Shown one piece after another: positions 4,559 to 5,205 of a stretch of DNA of 5,205 nt (the stretch's first letter is position 1; the number at the start of each line of letters is the position of its first letter). Source of the DNA: an uncultured bacterium (lineage in GTDB: Bacteria; Cyanobacteriota; Vampirovibrionia; Gastranaerophilales; Gastranaerophilaceae); NCBI GenBank assembly GCA_949286405.1, contig CASECH010000133.1:1-5205 (forward strand). The letters run 5' to 3'. The notes under the pieces were generated by a model that saw nothing but the letters and a program-made list of their open reading frames with translations, did no database searches and was not told the origin of the DNA. A program made the position numbers and the translations under genes.

Positions 4559-5205
4559 ATGAAAAAATTTGCAATTTTAATATTCACGCTACTGATCGGA
4601 AGTTTTGCATTTGCAAGTGATTCCAATGTGTATAAATTGGATAACGGTCAGACTGTGGTAATAAAACAAGTAAAGACTAATCCTATCGTTACGATGGATA
4701 CTTGGATAAAAACCGGATCAATCAATGAAAACGACACAAATAACGGAGTTTCACACTTTTTGGAGCATTTATTTTTTAAAGGAACTACAAACCACGCACC
4801 TGGTGAATTTGATAAAATACTCGAAAATAAAGGTGGTGTAACAAATGCTGCAACAAGTAAAGACTTTACTCATTATTACATAACAATACCATCCAAATAC
4901 TTTGATTTAGCATTAGAAATGCACTCTGACATGTTATTACACCCTCTTATTCCGAGAAAAGAGCTTGAAAAAGAAAGAAAAGTAGTTATAGAAGAAATTG
5001 CTAAAGATGGAAACTCTCCAAACAATCTGGTATATGAAAACTTGATAAATATGCTATACAAAACTCACCCCTATAAAAGAAAGGTTATAGGAACAAAGGA
5101 AATTATAAGCACAATTCATAGAGAAGAAATTTTAGATTACTATAACAAATTCTATAACCCATCTAATATGGTCACAGTAATCATTGGAGATGTTGACCCT
5201 CAAAC
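4559..5205 (+). CDS. Secreted M16-family zinc protease, N-terminal 215 residues (runs off right edge)
   Basis: The frame begins at ATG 4559, 3 bases after the strong ribosome site AGAGAGGGG, and is still open at the right edge. M16 proteins have about 400-950 residues, so half or more is missing. Residues 1-19 form a signal peptide: KK, a hydrophobic core, and an A-F-A cleavage site before S20. The inverted zinc motif H66-x-x-E69-H70 (HFLEH) is intact, and the third ligand is E146 in the E139-x6-E146 pattern, the usual 76 residues after H70. Around it are family features such as LDNG at 27-30, GGVTNAATS at 92-100 and the conserved Y-x-x-F-Y-N-P-x-N-M stretch near 195-205. The protein should therefore act as an exported zinc peptidase in the periplasm or outside the cell, degrading unfolded segments or peptides. 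An inactive M16 partner gene often follows such genes; that region is outside the window. Confidence 0.93.
   Translation, partial: MKKFAILIFTLLIGSFAFASDSNVYKLDNGQTVVIKQVKTNPIVTMDTWIKTGSINENDTNNGVSHFLEHLFFKGTTNHAPGEFDKILENKGGVTNAATSKDFTHYYITIPSKYFDLALEMHSDMLLHPLIPRKELEKERKVVIEEIAKDGNSPNNLVYENLINMLYKTHPYKRKVIGTKEIISTIHREEILDYYNKFYNPSNMVTVIIGDVDPQ

Noticed and set aside
4399..4626. Minus-strand frame spanning the gap between the 93-residue gene and the M16 gene
   Set aside because: It overlaps the end of one gene and the signal peptide of the next in antisense, and no promoter or ribosome site supports it.
4876..5061. Minus-strand frame inside the M16 gene
   Set aside because: It is antisense to the conserved M16 domain holding the third zinc ligand, so it is a shadow frame.
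1..5205. CRISPR array, insertion sequence, tRNA or phage remnant
   Set aside because: No repeated spacer pattern, transposase motif, long terminal inverted repeat or cloverleaf was seen; nearly all sequence is taken by recognisable genes and their control regions.

Overview
The window is AT-rich (roughly one third G+C by eye) and densely coded on both strands. It looks like a chromosomal segment from an anaerobic or aerotolerant bacterium: four adjacent minus-strand genes encode a classic anaerobe oxygen/peroxide defence set. A secreted M16 protease and an ArnT-like GT-C glycosyltransferase are compatible with a diderm envelope. The lineage cannot be fixed from sequence reading alone. Gut Gastranaerophilales (Melainabacteria), Clostridia or Fusobacteria would all fit, and the first is only a guess.

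Layout, left to right. 1-843 (minus, cut by the left edge): integral-membrane glycosyltransferase of the PMT/ArnT type. 844-949: divergent promoter region. 950-1558 (plus): beta-class carbonic anhydrase whose predicted transcription start falls on its start codon. 1563-1595: bidirectional terminator shared with the convergent fprA. 1616-2803 (minus): flavodiiron protein FprA. 2843-3379 (minus): rubrerythrin, apparently co-transcribed with fprA from a strong promoter at 3414-3442. 3441-3475: minus-strand terminator. 3484-3621 (minus): a 45-residue rubredoxin. 3662-4054 (minus): PerR/Fur-family regulator, with a near-consensus promoter and a Fur-type box over its own start site. 4055-4186: divergent regulatory region. 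4187-4468 (plus): unrecognised 93-residue protein with a C-terminal membrane segment. 4559-5205 (plus, cut by the right edge): N-terminal part of a secreted M16 zinc protease.

How the genes work together (inference from family knowledge): rubredoxin delivers electrons to the flavodiiron protein, which reduces O2 (or NO), and to rubrerythrin, which reduces H2O2. A PerR-type sensor adjoining them would be the natural regulator. The layout suggests two transcription units, perR-rubredoxin and rubrerythrin-fprA, separated by a terminator whose T-tract runs into the next promoter's -35.

Points most worth a second look are the Glu-to-Asn change at the first diiron ligand position of rubrerythrin, the leaderless architecture of the carbonic anhydrase gene, a PerR-type protein paired with a Fur-type operator, and the unknown tail-anchored small protein. 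I see no clearly new multi-gene system, no CRISPR array, no mobile element and no RNA gene.
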